Positions 46,715-58,020 of a DNA stretch of 64,000 bases are shown here, one piece after another. This DNA is from Pseudomonas sp. CCI4.2. GTDB lineage: Bacteria > Pseudomonadota > Gammaproteobacteria > Pseudomonadales > Pseudomonadaceae. Under the pieces are notes generated by a model. It did no database searches and was not told where the DNA came from. It worked only from the letters and a program-made list of their open reading frames with translations. Both the position numbers and the translations under genes were made by a program. Location: contig NZ_CP133781.1 in the NCBI RefSeq assembly GCF_034350045.1, forward strand, positions 2,386,001 through 2,450,000, in the 5' to 3' direction. Numbering within the stretch: position 1 is the stretch's first letter; each line of letters opens with the position of its first letter.

Positions 46715-47572
46715 ATGGCTGAAATACTTTCTTTGCACGATGCCGTGAAGCAATTCGTCAACGATGGCGACACTGTTGCGCTGGAAGGCTTTACCCATCT
46801 GATTCCCAGCGCGGCAGGTCATGAAATTATTCGTCAGGGCAAAAAAGACCTGACACTGGTTCGCATGACCCCCGACTTGATTTACGACCAATTGATCGGT
46901 GCAGGTTGTGCGAAAAAACTGATCTTCTCGTGGGGTGGCAATCCCGGCGTCGGTTCACTGCACCGGTTGCGCGATGCGGTCGAGAAGCAATGGCCGCAGG
47001 CGATGGAGATTGAAGAGCATAGCCACGCCGACTTGGCTAACGCCTATGTTGCAGGTGCCTCCGGGCTGCCGTTTGCGGTCCTGCGCGCTTACGCCGGGTC
47101 AGATTTGCCAACAGTAAATCCCTATATCAAAACAGTGACCTGTCCCTTTACCGGTGAAGTATTGGCGGCGGTTCCAGCCGTGCGTCCTGACGTCACGGTA
47201 ATTCATGCGCAGAAGGCTGATCGCAAAGGCAACGTACTGCTGTGGGGCATTCTAGGCGTGCAGAAAGAAGCGGCGTTGGCGGCCAAGCGCTGCATCGTCA
47301 CCGTCGAGGAAGTCGTCGACAACTTGAATGCGCCGATGAATGCCTGCGTCTTGCCTACTTGGGCCTTGAGCGCCGTGTGTCTGGTACCCGGCGGCGCGCA
47401 TCCATCCTACGCGCATGGTTATTACGAGCGCGATAATCAGTTCTATCAGGCGTGGGACGCTATCGCCCGCGACCGTGAACGCTTTACCGCGTGGATCGCT
47501 GAATACATTCATGGCACCGCTGATTTCGACGAATTTAAAGCCCGGTTGGCCAATGTATCGGAGGCTAAGTAA
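46715..47572 (+). CDS. pcaI: 3-oxoadipate CoA-transferase subunit A
   Basis: This 285-residue alpha subunit, with PcaJ, moves CoA from succinyl-CoA to beta-ketoadipate. Family blocks are VKQFVNDGDTVALEGFTHLIPSAA, IFSWGGNPGVGSLHR and ADRKGNVLLWGILGVQKEAALAA. AGGGAG precedes the ATG by 6 bases. Its TAA shares a base with the pcaJ ATG (TAATG), so the two subunits are coupled for equal production. Confidence 0.93.
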   Translation: MAEILSLHDAVKQFVNDGDTVALEGFTHLIPSAAGHEIIRQGKKDLTLVRMTPDLIYDQLIGAGCAKKLIFSWGGNPGVGSLHRLRDAVEKQWPQAMEIEEHSHADLANAYVAGASGLPFAVLRAYAGSDLPTVNPYIKTVTCPFTGEVLAAVPAVRPDVTVIHAQKADRKGNVLLWGILGVQKEAALAAKRCIVTVEEVVDNLNAPMNACVLPTWALSAVCLVPGGAHPSYAHGYYERDNQFYQAWDAIARDRERFTAWIAEYIHGTADFDEFKARLANVSEAK

Positions 47573-48351
47573 TGACCTACACGACCAATGAAATGATGAC
47601 TGTCGCTGCGGCCCGTCGCTTGAAAAACGGCTCGGTATGTTTCGTCGGCATCGGCCTACCGTCCAAGGCGGCAAACCTGGCTCGTCTGACCTCTTCGCCT
47701 GACGTCGTGTTGATTTACGAGTCCGGCCCGATTGGTGCCAAACCCAGTGTTCTGCCGTTGTCGATTGGTGACGGTGAGTTGGCGGAAACCGCGGATACCG
47801 TCGTTTCCACCAGCGAGATATTTCGCTATTGGCTGCAAGGCGGCCGAGTCGACGTCGGTTTTCTCGGTGCCGCTCAGGTCGACCGCTTCGGCAATATCAA
47901 CACCACAGTGGTCGGCGACTATCACCACCCGAAAGTACGTTTGCCAGGTGCGGGTGGGGCCCCGGAGATTGCCGGCTCGGCCAAATCGGTCTTGATCATT
48001 CTCAAACAGTCGGCACGGGCGTTCGTTAACACGCTCGACTTCATTACCTCGGTCGGTCACGGCGAAGGCGGTGATTCACGTAAGAAGTTGGGCCTTCCGG
48101 GTGCTGGCCCCGTCGGGATTATTACCGATCTGTGCATCATGGAACCCGAAGCCGTCACCCATGAGTTTGTGGTCACCACCCTGCACCATGGGGTAACTCG
48201 GGAGCAGGTCATTGCAGCCACGGGCTGGGAAGTACGTTTTGCCGACAACGTCGTCTGTTCGGACGTTCCCTCTGAACTCGAATTGACCGCACTGCGTGAT
48301 CTGGAAGCGCGAACCGCTGCCGCTCACGGTCAGGCACCGGGAGAAGCATGA
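47572..48351 (+). CDS. pcaJ: 3-oxoadipate CoA-transferase subunit B
   Basis: This 259-residue beta subunit carries the family's catalytic glutamate in the YESGPIGAKP segment near residue 50. Other blocks are VCFVGIGLPSKAANLA, DVGFLGAAQVDRFGNINTT and the glycine-rich LPGAGGAPEIA. It overlaps pcaI by one base and pcaF by four (ATGA). Confidence 0.93.
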   Translation: MTYTTNEMMTVAAARRLKNGSVCFVGIGLPSKAANLARLTSSPDVVLIYESGPIGAKPSVLPLSIGDGELAETADTVVSTSEIFRYWLQGGRVDVGFLGAAQVDRFGNINTTVVGDYHHPKVRLPGAGGAPEIAGSAKSVLIILKQSARAFVNTLDFITSVGHGEGGDSRKKLGLPGAGPVGIITDLCIMEPEAVTHEFVVTTLHHGVTREQVIAATGWEVRFADNVVCSDVPSELELTALRDLEARTAAAHGQAPGEA

Positions 48352-49553
48352 TGCGTGACGTTTATATTTGCGATGCGATTCGTACACCCATCGGCCGATT
48401 CGGCGGCGGCCTGTCAACAGTACGTGCGGACGACTTGGCAGCCGTACCGATCAAAGCGCTGATGGAACGCAACCCGTCAGTGGACTGGGCTCAAGTTGAC
48501 GAAGTGTTTTTCGGCTGTGCTAACCAGGCCGGTGAAGACAACCGCAATGTGGCGCGAATGGCTGCGTTGCTGGCAGGACTGCCGGAAAGTGTTCCGGGCG
48601 TCACGCTTAACCGCCTTTGCGCGTCCGGCATGGACGCTGTCGGCAGTGCGTTTCGGGCCATTGCCAGCGGTGAGATGGAGCTGGCGATTGCCGGCGGCGT
48701 CGAGTCCATGTCCCGAGCGCCTTTCGTCATGGGCAAAGCGGACGCAGCCTTTTCTCGCGGCATGAAGTTGGAAGACACCACGATTGGTTGGCGCTTTATC
48801 AATCCGTTGATGAAGACTCGGTTCGGCGTCGATTCAATGCCACAGACCGGCGATAACGTGGCCGAAGATTTCAATATCTCCCGCGCCGATCAAGACGCCT
48901 TCGCTTTGCGCAGTCAGCAAAAGGCCGCTGTCGCGCAGGCGGCGGGGTTTTTCAATGAAGAAATTGTGCCGGTGCGCATCGCCCAAAAAAAAGGCGAGAC
49001 GATTGTTTCGCAGGACGAGCATCCCCGTGCCGACACCAGCCTTGAAACGCTGAGCAAGCTCAACCCCGTCAACGGCCCAGACAAAACCGTTACGGCGGGC
49101 AATGCCTCCGGGGTTAATGACGGCGCGGCAGCGATGATTCTCGCCTCTGCTGACGCGGTAAAAAAACATGGTTTGACCGCACGCGCCCGTGTCTTGGGTA
49201 TGGCCAGTGCGGCAGTCGCCCCGCGAATTATGGGCATCGGCCCGGTGCCAGCGGTTCGCAAATTGGTCGAGCGTCTGGGGTTGGCAGTGACCGACTTCGA
49301 CGTCATAGAACTCAACGAAGCCTTCGCCAGCCAAGGGTTGGCGGTGTTGCGTGAGTTGGGTATCGCCGACGATGCACCGCAGGTCAATCCAAACGGCGGG
49401 GCGATTGCGCTGGGTCATCCCTTGGGAATGAGCGGCGCGCGCCTGGTGCTGACAGCGCTGCATCAGCTGGAAAAAATCGGCGGCCATAAAGCCCTTGCAA
49501 CCATGTGTGTAGGGGTCGGCCAAGGACTGGCGTTAGCAATTGAGCGTGTCTGA
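48348..49553 (+). CDS. pcaF: Beta-ketoadipyl-CoA thiolase
   Basis: This 401-residue thiolase cleaves beta-ketoadipyl-CoA to succinyl-CoA and acetyl-CoA. The acyl-accepting cysteine is in LNRLCASGMDAVGS (about residue 90), with the later motifs VIELNEAFASQ, NPNGGAIALGHPLGMSGAR and the second cysteine in ATMCVGVGQG. The opening MRDVYICDAIRTPIGRFGG is typical of PcaF. Two ATGs in tandem (48348 and 48351) are possible starts; the first overlaps the pcaJ stop. Confidence 0.94.
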   Translation: MMRDVYICDAIRTPIGRFGGGLSTVRADDLAAVPIKALMERNPSVDWAQVDEVFFGCANQAGEDNRNVARMAALLAGLPESVPGVTLNRLCASGMDAVGSAFRAIASGEMELAIAGGVESMSRAPFVMGKADAAFSRGMKLEDTTIGWRFINPLMKTRFGVDSMPQTGDNVAEDFNISRADQDAFALRSQQKAAVAQAAGFFNEEIVPVRIAQKKGETIVSQDEHPRADTSLETLSKLNPVNGPDKTVTAGNASGVNDGAAAMILASADAVKKHGLTARARVLGMASAAVAPRIMGIGPVPAVRKLVERLGLAVTDFDVIELNEAFASQGLAVLRELGIADDAPQVNPNGGAIALGHPLGMSGARLVLTALHQLEKIGGHKALATMCVGVGQGLALAIERV

Positions 49554-49691
49554 CCACGGCCTCGGCAAACATCCATAACTTGGCTTGCTTCAACTAAGGA
49601 GCAACGTGTTCTGCATGATTGCGTTTTGGTGCGTGGATCGGTAACGGAATATGTCTAGAATGGGGCAGTGACCCCTCAGAGTGAGCTACTA

Positions 49692-51005
49692 ATGACAATA
49701 ACAACTACAGCCATACCCGAGCCTGCGCATTACACCCCGCAAGAACGCAAAAAGCGGATCTTCGCCATCGTCGGGGCCTCATCGGGCAACCTGGTTGAGT
49801 GGTTCGACTTCTACGTGTATGCCTTTTGCGCGATCTATTTTGCGCCAGCGTTCTTCCCTTCTGACGATCCGACGGTTCAGTTGCTCAACACGGCGGGTGT
49901 GTTCGCAGCCGGCTTCTTGATGCGTCCGATTGGTGGCTGGTTGTTTGGCCGAGTGGCCGACAAACATGGCCGCAAAAACTCGATGATGATTTCAGTGCTG
50001 ATGATGTGCGCCGGTTCGCTGGTCATTGCCTGCTTGCCGACCTACGCCTCGATTGGCGCTTGGGCCCCTGCGTTGTTGTTGGTGGCGCGCCTGTTTCAAG
50101 GCTTGTCGGTCGGCGGTGAATACGGCACAACCGCGACCTACATGAGCGAAATTGCCCTCAGAGGACAACGTGGATTTTTCGGTTCGTTCCAGTACGTCAC
50201 CCTGATCGGTGGTCAATTGTTAGCCGTGCTGACGGTAGTGATCCTGCAGCAGTTCCTCGACTCTAATGAGTTGAAGGCTTACGGCTGGCGGATTCCGTTC
50301 GTGATTGGTGCCATTGCAGCGTTGATTTCGTTGTTCCTGCGCCGCACGCTTAAAGAAACCAGCAGTGCAGAAATGCGTAACGATAAAGATGCTGGCAGTA
50401 TCTCGGCCTTGTTTCGCGATCATAAAGCGGCGTTCATCACCGTACTGGGCTACACCGCCGGTGGCTCGCTGATTTTCTACACGTTTACTACGTACATGCA
50501 GAAATACTTGGTGAACACCGGTGGAATGACCCCGAAAACAGCCAGCTACATCATGACCTGCGTGTTGTTCCTTTACATGTGCATGCAACCGCTGTTCGGC
50601 ATGTTGGCGGACAAAATCGGGCGTCGTAATTCGATGCTGTGGTTCGGCGCGCTGGGCACGCTTTGCACTGTGCCAATCCTGATGACGCTGAAAACCACCA
50701 CCAACCCGTTTATAGCGTTCTTGCTGATCACCTTTGCGCTGGCAATTGTCAGCTTCTACACCTCGATCAGCGGACTGGTGAAAGCTGAGATGTTTCCGCC
50801 AAAAGTTCGGGCGTTGGGTGTGGGTCTTGCTTACGCGGTGGCCAATGCCATCTTCGGCGGCTCGGCGGAATTCGTTGCGCTGTCGCTTAAAAATCAAGGC
50901 ATGGAAAGCAACTTTTACTGGTACGTGACGGTCATGATGGCAATCGCGTTTCTGTTCAGCTTGCGCCTGCCGAAACAGCCGGCGTACCTGCATCACGACC
51001 ATTGA
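49692..51005 (+). CDS. pcaT: MFS dicarboxylate/beta-ketoadipate transporter
   Basis: This 437-residue major facilitator of the metabolite:H+ symporter family resembles alpha-ketoglutarate permease KgtP and PcaT. It has 12 predicted membrane segments. Motifs are [14 protein letters not shown], the loop 2-3 [10 protein letters not shown], and [13 protein letters not shown]. The frame opens at GTG 49668, but AGTGAG stands properly before the ATG at 49692, which I choose. Its place between pcaF and pcaD supports uptake of beta-ketoadipate or a related acid. Confidence 0.88.
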   Translation: MTITTTAIPEPAHYTPQERKKRIFAIVGASSGNLVEWFDFYVYAFCAIYFAPAFFPSDDPTVQLLNTAGVFAAGFLMRPIGGWLFGRVADKHGRKNSMMISVLMMCAGSLVIACLPTYASIGAWAPALLLVARLFQGLSVGGEYGTTATYMSEIALRGQRGFFGSFQYVTLIGGQLLAVLTVVILQQFLDSNELKAYGWRIPFVIGAIAALISLFLRRTLKETSSAEMRNDKDAGSISALFRDHKAAFITVLGYTAGGSLIFYTFTTYMQKYLVNTGGMTPKTASYIMTCVLFLYMCMQPLFGMLADKIGRRNSMLWFGALGTLCTVPILMTLKTTTNPFIAFLLITFALAIVSFYTSISGLVKAEMFPPKVRALGVGLAYAVANAIFGGSAEFVALSLKNQGMESNFYWYVTVMMAIAFLFSLRLPKQPAYLHHDH

Positions 51006-51080
51006 TCCATTTGCGCGCGCTCGTCCGAGCGCGCGCCATGCAGACACTGCGCTCCAGCGAAGTGTCTGAAGGAGGCAGCC

Positions 51081-51869
51081 ATGGGATTTTTACAACTCGC
51101 CGACGGTGATTTGCATTACCAACTCGACGGTCCGAAGGATGCGCCGGTGTTGGTGTTGTCCAACTCCCTGGGCACTAGCCTAGAGATGTGGGACACCCAG
51201 ATGCCGACCTTCATAAAGTACTTTCGCGTGCTGCGTTACGATACCCGAGGACAGGGTCTCTCGCTGGTGACGCCTGGCCCTTACAACATCCGGCAAATGG
51301 GCCTGGACGTGTTGACGTTGCTCGACGGGCTGGCGATTGCGCAAGCGCACTTCTGCGGCTTGTCCATGGGCGGATTGATCGGCCAGTGGCTGGGGATTTA
51401 TGCCAACGACCGCTTGCATAAGTTGGTGCTGTGCAACACCGCCGCTAAAATCGGCGGCCCGGACATGTGGGAACCGCGCATTGCAGCGGTGCAGCGTGAT
51501 GGAGTGGCGGCTATGGCCGACTTGCGCGATGCATCGGTTGCACGCTGGTTCACCCCTGGCTTTGCGGACGCTAACCCGGAAAAGGTCAAACGCATCACTG
51601 ACATGCTCGCGGCCTCGTCGCCGGAAGGTTATGCCGCCTGCTGCGCTGCCGTGCGTGACGCTGATTTCAGTGATCAGTTGGGTTCGATCAGCGCGCCGAC
51701 ACTGGTGATCTCAGGGATCTTGGACCCAGTAACGCCACCTGCCGGCGGGCGGTATCTCAACGAGCAGATTGCGTATTCATTGATCGAAGAAGTCCACGCG
51801 GCGCATCTCTCCAATGTCGAAGCGGGGGATGTATTCACCAGTCATGTGCGGGAGTTTTTGTTGAGTTGA
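51081..51869 (+). CDS. pcaD: 3-oxoadipate enol-lactonase
   Basis: This 262-residue alpha/beta-hydrolase opens beta-ketoadipate enol-lactone. The nucleophile elbow GLSMGG is near residue 94, the acid residue lies in SGILDPVTPP, and the histidine is in VHAAHLSN. The start has GAAGGAGG upstream. In most Pseudomonas pca operons pcaB precedes and pcaC follows this gene, but both are absent here. It could equally serve the catechol branch, which needs the same reaction (CatD). Confidence 0.91.
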   Translation: MGFLQLADGDLHYQLDGPKDAPVLVLSNSLGTSLEMWDTQMPTFIKYFRVLRYDTRGQGLSLVTPGPYNIRQMGLDVLTLLDGLAIAQAHFCGLSMGGLIGQWLGIYANDRLHKLVLCNTAAKIGGPDMWEPRIAAVQRDGVAAMADLRDASVARWFTPGFADANPEKVKRITDMLAASSPEGYAACCAAVRDADFSDQLGSISAPTLVISGILDPVTPPAGGRYLNEQIAYSLIEEVHAAHLSNVEAGDVFTSHVREFLLS

Positions 51870-51961
51870 GTCTGTGTAACGCCAAAACCCTGTGGGATCG
51901 AATTCGCGTTTTTGCGCTAATAGCCTCGCTCACATTGGTTGAAGAACCGGCTTAATCCAAA

Positions 51962-52005
51962 GCCGCATAAAAAAACCCACCAATCGGTGGGTTTTTTTAT
52001 GCGGC
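51962..52005. terminator. Bidirectional terminator between pcaD and the efflux operon
   Basis: Perfect 20-base arms (GCCGCATAAAAAAACCCACC and its complement) flank an AATC loop. A-run and T-run on either side serve both the plus-strand pca genes and the minus-strand pump operon. Confidence 0.93.
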
Positions 52006-52012
52006 GTTGAAA

Positions 52013-53476
52013 CTAGAAAAGTCTGGTTTCAGGCACGTCGCCGGTCGTGGGTTTGTTTTGGTCGGCGGTTTGTTCGTACCAACCGCCGCCCAAGGCTTTG
52101 TACAGATTAACTTCACTGGTCAGTTGCGAGAGACGGTCACTGATCAACGATTGCTGCGCGGCGAACAACTGGCGCTGGGCATCAAGGAAGGTCAGGTTGC
52201 TGTCGATACCGATGCGATAACGACGTTCAGCCAGGCGGTAGTAGTCCTGGTTGGCGGTAACGAAATCACGTTGCGCCTGAAGTTGTTCGTTGTAGGTCTG
52301 GCGTGAAGCCAAGCCGTCAGAAACTTCCTGGAACGCGGTCTGGATCGTTTTCTCGTAGTTTGCAACGCCAATGTCTTTCTGGATTTTCGAGTAATCCAGG
52401 CTTGCGCGCAGGCTGCCAGCGTTAAAGATGGGCAGGCTGATGTGCGGCTCGAACAACCACGTACCCGACCCACCCTTGAACAGACCCGACAAGTCCGCAC
52501 TGCCGGTCCCGGCGCTGGCCGTCAGGCTGATGCTCGGGAAGAACGCAGCGCGCGCCGCGCCGATATTAGCGTTGGCCGCCTTGAGCTGATGTTCTGCTTC
52601 AAGGATGTCAGGGCGACGATGCAACAAGTCCGACGGCAATCCCGCTGGCATGTCCGCAAGAATGTCGGTAGCGAGCGGTTGGCTCGCTGGCAGATTGGCC
52701 GGTAAACCAGTACCCAATAGCAGCGTCAGGCTGTTCACATCTTGAGCGACCAGACGTTGATATTGCGCAAGCTTGACCCGGGCACTTTCCACCGAGGTGC
52801 GCGACTGCGCCAGGTCGAGAGCGGACGACACACCGACTTCGCTGGTGCGCAAGGTGAGCTTGTAGCTCTCCTCGAACGCCTTGAGTGTGTCTTGAGTCAG
52901 CTTGAGTTGCTCTTGGTCAGCGACCCAAGTCAGGTAAGCGTTGGCCACGTTGGCCACCAAACTGATCTGCGTGCTACGGCGAGCTTCCTCACTGGAGAAA
53001 TACGTCTCCAGCGCTTGCTGGCTAAGGCTGCGTATGCGTCCAAACAGATCCAGCTCATAGGCGCTCAGGCCCAATGTTGCTGAGTACTGGCCGCCGACTG
53101 TCGCTTTCCCGCCCTGTGACAAATCGGCAGGGGTCCGTCCACGAGAGCCGCTGCCGTCAGCGGAAATCGCCGGGTACAGGTCGGCACGCTGGATGCGGTA
53201 TTGCGCACGGTAGGCGTCGATGTTCAGCGCCGCAACACGCAGGTCACGGTTGTTGACCAGCGAGGTCTGGATCAGTTGTTGCAACGCCTGATCTTTAAAG
53301 AACTGACGCCAGCCTTGTTCAGCCGCAGCAACATTGGCCGATTGGGTCGGCGAATAGGCAGGACCTTGCGGATACTGCGCCGCAACCGGCGCGGCAGGTT
53401 GCATGTAATCGGGGATCAACGAGCAGCCGCTGAGAATGAACGCGGTGACTGCCAGAGAGATCAGGGACTTGCTCAT
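52013..53476 (-). CDS. ttgC: Outer-membrane efflux channel lipoprotein (OprM/TtgC type)
   Basis: This 487-residue outer-membrane factor of the TolC family has a lipoprotein signal (LSGC, Cys18). Two efflux repeats follow, with [22 protein letters not shown] and the VRPDIL-like [34 protein letters not shown] motif of OprM. It overlaps ttgB by four bases and is the last gene of the RND operon. Length and motifs match OprM/TtgC/EmhC. Confidence 0.92.
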   Translation of the reverse strand: MSKSLISLAVTAFILSGCSLIPDYMQPAAPVAAQYPQGPAYSPTQSANVAAAEQGWRQFFKDQALQQLIQTSLVNNRDLRVAALNIDAYRAQYRIQRADLYPAISADGSGSRGRTPADLSQGGKATVGGQYSATLGLSAYELDLFGRIRSLSQQALETYFSSEEARRSTQISLVANVANAYLTWVADQEQLKLTQDTLKAFEESYKLTLRTSEVGVSSALDLAQSRTSVESARVKLAQYQRLVAQDVNSLTLLLGTGLPANLPASQPLATDILADMPAGLPSDLLHRRPDILEAEHQLKAANANIGAARAAFFPSISLTASAGTGSADLSGLFKGGSGTWLFEPHISLPIFNAGSLRASLDYSKIQKDIGVANYEKTIQTAFQEVSDGLASRQTYNEQLQAQRDFVTANQDYYRLAERRYRIGIDSNLTFLDAQRQLFAAQQSLISDRLSQLTSEVNLYKALGGGWYEQTADQNKPTTGDVPETRLF

Positions 53477-56400
53477 TGGCCAGCCTCATCGTGTGGAATT
53501 TTTTTCGGTTTACTTTTGAACAGCGAGGATACCGAAACGAAGAACAGGGGCACCCAGAAGATCGCCAGAACAGTTGCGGTGATCATACCGCCGATCACCC
53601 CGGTACCGATCGAGTGTTGACTGCCGGAGCCTGCGCCTGTGGAGATCGCCAGCGGGACCACGCCGAGGATGAACGCTGCAGAGGTCATCACAATCGGTCG
53701 TAGACGCATCCGGCAGGCTTCGATCGCGGCCTCGGTATAGCCCTTACCTTGTTCGTGCAATTCCTTCGCGAACTCGACGATCAAAATGGCGTTTTTCGCC
53801 GATAGACCTACCGTTACCAACAAGCCCACCTGGAAGAATACGTCGTTGGACAACCCTCGCAAGCTGGTGGCCATTAACGCACCGATGACTCCCAATGGCA
53901 CCACGAGCATGACCGCGATCGGAATCGACCAGCTTTCATACAGCGCCGCTAGACAGAGAAACACGATCAGCAAAGAAAGGGCGTACAGCGCTGGGGCTTG
54001 AGATCCAGACAGGCGTTCTTCATACGACAGACCGGTCCAGGAATAGCCGATACCTGCCGGAAGTTGCTTGGCCAGACGTTCAACCTCATCCATGGCTTGG
54101 CCGGTGCTGTAACCCGGTGCTGGAGTACCGAGTATCTCTTCAGCCGTTACGCCGTTATAACGCGACAGTTTTGGAGAGCCGTAAACCCAAGTGCCAGAGG
54201 CAAAAGAGGCGAAGGGAACCATCGTGCCGGTCGCGCTACGTACATACCACTTCTTCAAGTCTTCAGGCGTCATCCGCGCGCTGGCTTCGCCCATAATGAA
54301 CACTTTCTTGACGCGACCGCGGTCGATGAAGTCGTTGATGTAACTGCCGCCCAGCGCAACCGACAGCGTGGTGTTGATGTTCGTCATCGTCACGCCCAAG
54401 GCGTTAGCGCGTTCGTCATCAATCACCAATTGATACTGCGGTTCATCGTTCAAGCCGTTAGGTCGGACACCGGCCAGAATTTTGCTTTTAGCCGCCAGAC
54501 CGAGGAACTGTCCGCGTGCTTCCATCAACTTCTCGTGACCGACGCCGCCCTGGTCCTGCAAGTAGAAGTCAAAGCCGGTGGCGTTACCCAGTTCGAGAAC
54601 CGATGGAGGAACGACGGCGAAGGTCAACGAATCACGGAAGCCGAAGAAGTGCGCCTGAGCACGCTTGGCCAATTCGAAGACACTGTTTGACGAACCTGGA
54701 CGTTCATCCCACGGTTTCAACAATATAAACGCCAAGCCGGAGCTTTGGCCGCGACCGGCAAAGTTGAAGCCGTTGACGGTGAACACCGATTGCACCGATG
54801 ACGATTCGGAGTCGAGCAAGTAGGAGCGCATTTTGTCGAGAACGACCTGAGTACGTTCTGCCGTTGAGCCTGCCGGGGTTTGGACCTGGGCGAAAATAAC
54901 CCCTTGGTCTTCTTCCGGAAGGAACGCGCTCGGGATGCGGGTGAACATCCAGATCATGCCAGCGAAAATCAGCGCATAAACCAGGAACGCTGGGATCTTG
55001 TGCTTGATCATGTTGCCGACGCCGCGCTCGTAACTGAGCACGCCACGGTCGAAGGTGCGGTTGAACCAACCGAAGAAGCCGCGTTTAGGCTTGCCGTGTT
55101 TCTCTGGGTCGATCGGCTTAAGCATGGTTGCGCACAGTGCCGGGGTGAAGATCAGTGCGACCATTACCGAGAGCGCCATGGCGGACACAATGGTGATCGA
55201 GAACTGCCGATAGATCACACCGGTAGAGCCGCCAAAGAATGCCATCGGCAGCAGAACCGCCGACAACACCATCGCGATACCCACCAATGCACCCTGGATT
55301 TGGCCCATGGATTTTACGGTGGCGTCTCTGGGCGAGAGATGCTCCTCGGCCATGACCCGCTCGACGTTCTCGACCACCACAATCGCATCGTCCACCAGCA
55401 AGCCGATGGCCAACACCACGCCGAACATCGTCAGGGTGTTGATGGTGAAACCGGCGGCCGCAAGGATACCGAATGTACCCAGCAATACGACCGGGATGGT
55501 CATGGTAGTGATCAGCGTGGCGCGCAAGTTCTGCAGGAACAGGAACATCACCAGGAACACCAGGACGATCGCCTCGATCAACGTATGAACCACCCCGGTA
55601 ATCGATTCGGTGATCACTGGGGTGGTGTCATACGGATATACCGCGCGCATGCCTGGCGGGAAGAACGGTTCGAGCTGAGCAACCGTTGCCCGGATCGCTT
55701 TAGAAGTATCCAGTGCGTTGGCGCCCGTTGCCAGTTTGATCGCCAGACCAGAAGCAGGTTTGCCGTTGAATTGTGCGCTGACGCTGTAGTTTTCGCCGCC
55801 TAGAGCGACATCGGCAACATCGCCTAGCCGAACTTGCGAGCCATCCAGGTTGACTTTGAGCAGGATGTTCTTGAACTGCTCAGCGGTTTGCAGACGGGTT
55901 TTGCCGATGATCGTAGCGTTTAGTTGCTGACCAGGGAGTGCTGGAAGGCCGCCTATTTGACCCGACGAAATCTGCACGTTCTGCGCCGCAACGGCCGCTG
56001 ACACGTCTACCGGCGTTAGCTGGAAGTTGTTCAGTTTGGCGGGGTCAAGCCAGATACGCATGGCGTACTGGGCACCGAACACCTGAAAGTCACCTACCCC
56101 GGAAGTCCGCGAAATAGGGTCTTGCATGTTGGAAACAATGTAGTTGGCCAGGTCGTCCCTGTTCATGCTGCCGTCATCAGAGACCAAACCGATGACCAAC
56201 AGGAAGTTTTTTACCGCCTTAGTTACGCGAATACCCTGTTGCTGTACTTCTTGTGGAAGCAGCGGTGTCGCCAGGTTCAGTTTGTTCTGCACCTGAACTT
56301 GGGCGATATCCGGGTTGGTGCCCTGGTTGAACGTCGCGGTGATGGTCATGCTGCCGTCAGAGTTACTTTCCGAGCCGACGTAGCGCAGGTTATCAATACC

Positions 56401-56610
56401 GTTGAGTTGCTGTTCGATAACCTGGACCACGGTATCCTGCACGGTTTGTGCAGAGGCGCCTGGGTAGGTTACCGAAATCGCGATCGCCGGTGGTGCAATG
56501 GCTGGGTATTGGTTGATCGGCAGTTTGGCAATCGCCAATGCCCCGATCAACATGATCATCAGGGCAATTACCCATGCGAAAATTGGTCGGTCGATAAAAA
56601 ATTTCGACAT
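53473..56610 (-). CDS. ttgB: RND efflux pump inner-membrane transporter (TtgB/MexB type)
   Basis: This 1045-residue HAE1 family proton antiporter has 12 membrane segments and two large periplasmic loops. It opens with [16 protein letters not shown], carries the paired proton-relay aspartates in [20 protein letters not shown] (about 407-408), and has [16 protein letters not shown] near the C-terminus. It exports solvents, antibiotics and other hydrophobic compounds through TtgC. GGGGAG lies 7 bases before the ATG. Three bases separate it from ttgA. Confidence 0.95.
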   Translation of the reverse strand: MSKFFIDRPIFAWVIALMIMLIGALAIAKLPINQYPAIAPPAIAISVTYPGASAQTVQDTVVQVIEQQLNGIDNLRYVGSESNSDGSMTITATFNQGTNPDIAQVQVQNKLNLATPLLPQEVQQQGIRVTKAVKNFLLVIGLVSDDGSMNRDDLANYIVSNMQDPISRTSGVGDFQVFGAQYAMRIWLDPAKLNNFQLTPVDVSAAVAAQNVQISSGQIGGLPALPGQQLNATIIGKTRLQTAEQFKNILLKVNLDGSQVRLGDVADVALGGENYSVSAQFNGKPASGLAIKLATGANALDTSKAIRATVAQLEPFFPPGMRAVYPYDTTPVITESITGVVHTLIEAIVLVFLVMFLFLQNLRATLITTMTIPVVLLGTFGILAAAGFTINTLTMFGVVLAIGLLVDDAIVVVENVERVMAEEHLSPRDATVKSMGQIQGALVGIAMVLSAVLLPMAFFGGSTGVIYRQFSITIVSAMALSVMVALIFTPALCATMLKPIDPEKHGKPKRGFFGWFNRTFDRGVLSYERGVGNMIKHKIPAFLVYALIFAGMIWMFTRIPSAFLPEEDQGVIFAQVQTPAGSTAERTQVVLDKMRSYLLDSESSSVQSVFTVNGFNFAGRGQSSGLAFILLKPWDERPGSSNSVFELAKRAQAHFFGFRDSLTFAVVPPSVLELGNATGFDFYLQDQGGVGHEKLMEARGQFLGLAAKSKILAGVRPNGLNDEPQYQLVIDDERANALGVTMTNINTTLSVALGGSYINDFIDRGRVKKVFIMGEASARMTPEDLKKWYVRSATGTMVPFASFASGTWVYGSPKLSRYNGVTAEEILGTPAPGYSTGQAMDEVERLAKQLPAGIGYSWTGLSYEERLSGSQAPALYALSLLIVFLCLAALYESWSIPIAVMLVVPLGVIGALMATSLRGLSNDVFFQVGLLVTVGLSAKNAILIVEFAKELHEQGKGYTEAAIEACRMRLRPIVMTSAAFILGVVPLAISTGAGSGSQHSIGTGVIGGMITATVLAIFWVPLFFVSVSSLFKSKPKKIPHDEAGQ

Positions 56611-56613
56611 GAA

Positions 56614-57774
56614 TTACTCCCCTTTACTGCTCGCGGCTTTATCAGTGACCGGTGCAGGTGCCGGGTTAACTGGGTCGACGTTGGTCGCCTCGGTTGCTTT
56701 CACTTCCACGCCAGGCTTGACGTACTGCAGCCCTTCAGTAATTACCCGATCGCCTGCTTTGAGGCCGCTGTCGACCAACCATCGGCTGCCCGCAGTCTTA
56801 GAGGCGGCGAGCTGACGCAGTTCAACTTTGTTATCCGCGTTCACAACCAGCGCTGTTGGAGAACCTTTTAGATCGCGGGTTATACCTTGTTGTGGCACCA
56901 GAATGGCTGCCGAGTTTACGCCCGCCTGCAGCTGTGCATGGACGAACATCCCTGGTAGCAACGTGTGATTGGGGTTAGGGAATTTAGCGCGCAGAGTTAC
57001 GGAGCCTGTGGTCTGGTCGACCGATACTTCTGAGAACTCCAATTTACCTTCAAGCGGGTAAACGCTGCTGTCTTCCAGGGTCAGTTTGACCTTGGCAGCG
57101 TTGTCGCCGGCTTTTTGCAGCTTGCCGCTTTCTAGCTGATGACGCAGGGCCAAAAGGTCTGCCGACGATTGGGTGACGTCGACATAGATCGGATCAAGTT
57201 GCTGGATCACGGCCATGGCATCGGTTTGTGCATTATTGACCAATGCACCTTCGGTCACAGCAGAGCGACCAATACGACCCGAAATCGGCGCAAGCACTTT
57301 GGTGTAGCGCAGGTTGATTTCAGCGGTCTGCAGGGCTGCCTGGGCTTCGAGGCTGGTGGCCTGCGCCGTATCGAATTCCTGACGGCTTACGGCTTGCTCG
57401 TTGACCAACTGCTTGTAGCGATCAGACAACGACTTGGCCGACTGCAAGGTTGCCTTCGCACTATTGGCGGTCGCTTCATAGATCGCTGGATCGATTTGAT
57501 AAAGCTGATCGCCCGCCTTGACGTCGCCGCCTTCGGTGAACAATCGCTTGAGAATAATACCGTTGACCTGAGGACGAACTTCAGCAATGCGGAACGCGGT
57601 GGTGCGTCCGGGCAATTCAGTTACCTGGGTATAGGCCTGGGTTTTCACGGTCACTACGCCGACCTGAGGAGGGGGTGGTGCAGGCGCCGCCTCTTGCTTT
57701 TGATTACATCCGCTCAGCAGTGATGCCAAGGCGACGGCAGTAACCAGAACGGAAACAGCTGGCTTGAAATGCAT
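56614..57774 (-). CDS. ttgA: RND efflux membrane-fusion lipoprotein (TtgA/MexA type)
   Basis: This 386-residue periplasmic adaptor has a lipobox (LLSGC, Cys23). The lipoyl/hairpin region follows (LPGRTTAFRIAEVRPQVNGII, then the coiled-coil around residues 95-170) and the barrel domain (TLEDSSVYPLEGKLEFSEVSVDQTTGSVTLRAKFPNP). It links TtgB to TtgC. It is first in the operon, 246 bases from the divergent repressor, with the TtgR operator in between. Confidence 0.93.
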   Translation of the reverse strand: MHFKPAVSVLVTAVALASLLSGCNQKQEAAPAPPPPQVGVVTVKTQAYTQVTELPGRTTAFRIAEVRPQVNGIILKRLFTEGGDVKAGDQLYQIDPAIYEATANSAKATLQSAKSLSDRYKQLVNEQAVSRQEFDTAQATSLEAQAALQTAEINLRYTKVLAPISGRIGRSAVTEGALVNNAQTDAMAVIQQLDPIYVDVTQSSADLLALRHQLESGKLQKAGDNAAKVKLTLEDSSVYPLEGKLEFSEVSVDQTTGSVTLRAKFPNPNHTLLPGMFVHAQLQAGVNSAAILVPQQGITRDLKGSPTALVVNADNKVELRQLAASKTAGSRWLVDSGLKAGDRVITEGLQYVKPGVEVKATEATNVDPVNPAPAPVTDKAASSKGE

Positions 57775-57856
57775 GAAGATCCTCGGGTCAGGAGCGTGAG
57801 TTGCTCGAGAAAGTGAAAGTGAAAAAAGGTTTCGGCTAGATAAATAGGATGCTAAT

Positions 57857-57890
57857 GAATATACTTACATTCACGGTTGTTTGTAAATAC
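57857..57890. promoter_or_regulatory. TtgR operator and divergent promoter region
   Basis: The stretch GAATATACTTACATTC, then ACGGTTGTTTGTAAATAC, is nearly the reverse complement of the P. putida TtgR operator as I recall it (TATTTACAAACAACC and GAATGTAAGTATATTC). It carries imperfect inverted symmetry around the centre. It lies between ttgA and ttgR, so one dimer pair can repress both. Confidence 0.8.
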
Positions 57891-58020
57891 CCTACCTGCG
57901 ATGCTCCAGCATCGCGAGGTAAGGAGTGTAGGCCCGGGACAAGGCAATACAAAGGCTGCCCGGCACTGTCTCTGGCTTAGCGCTTTCGGCCAAAGATATT
58001 TTGATTGAGGTTTTACTGCC

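Noticed and set aside
51889..51912. A REP-like string TGTGGGATCGAATTCGCG after pcaD
   Set aside because: It resembles the left part of Pseudomonas REP elements but lacks the full inverted repeat seen at 2517-2545, so it was left as possible decay only.
54880..55803. A 307-codon open frame on the plus strand inside ttgB
   Set aside because: It is antisense to the conserved RND transporter gene and its composition (runs of H, Q, D, R) is typical of reversed codons.
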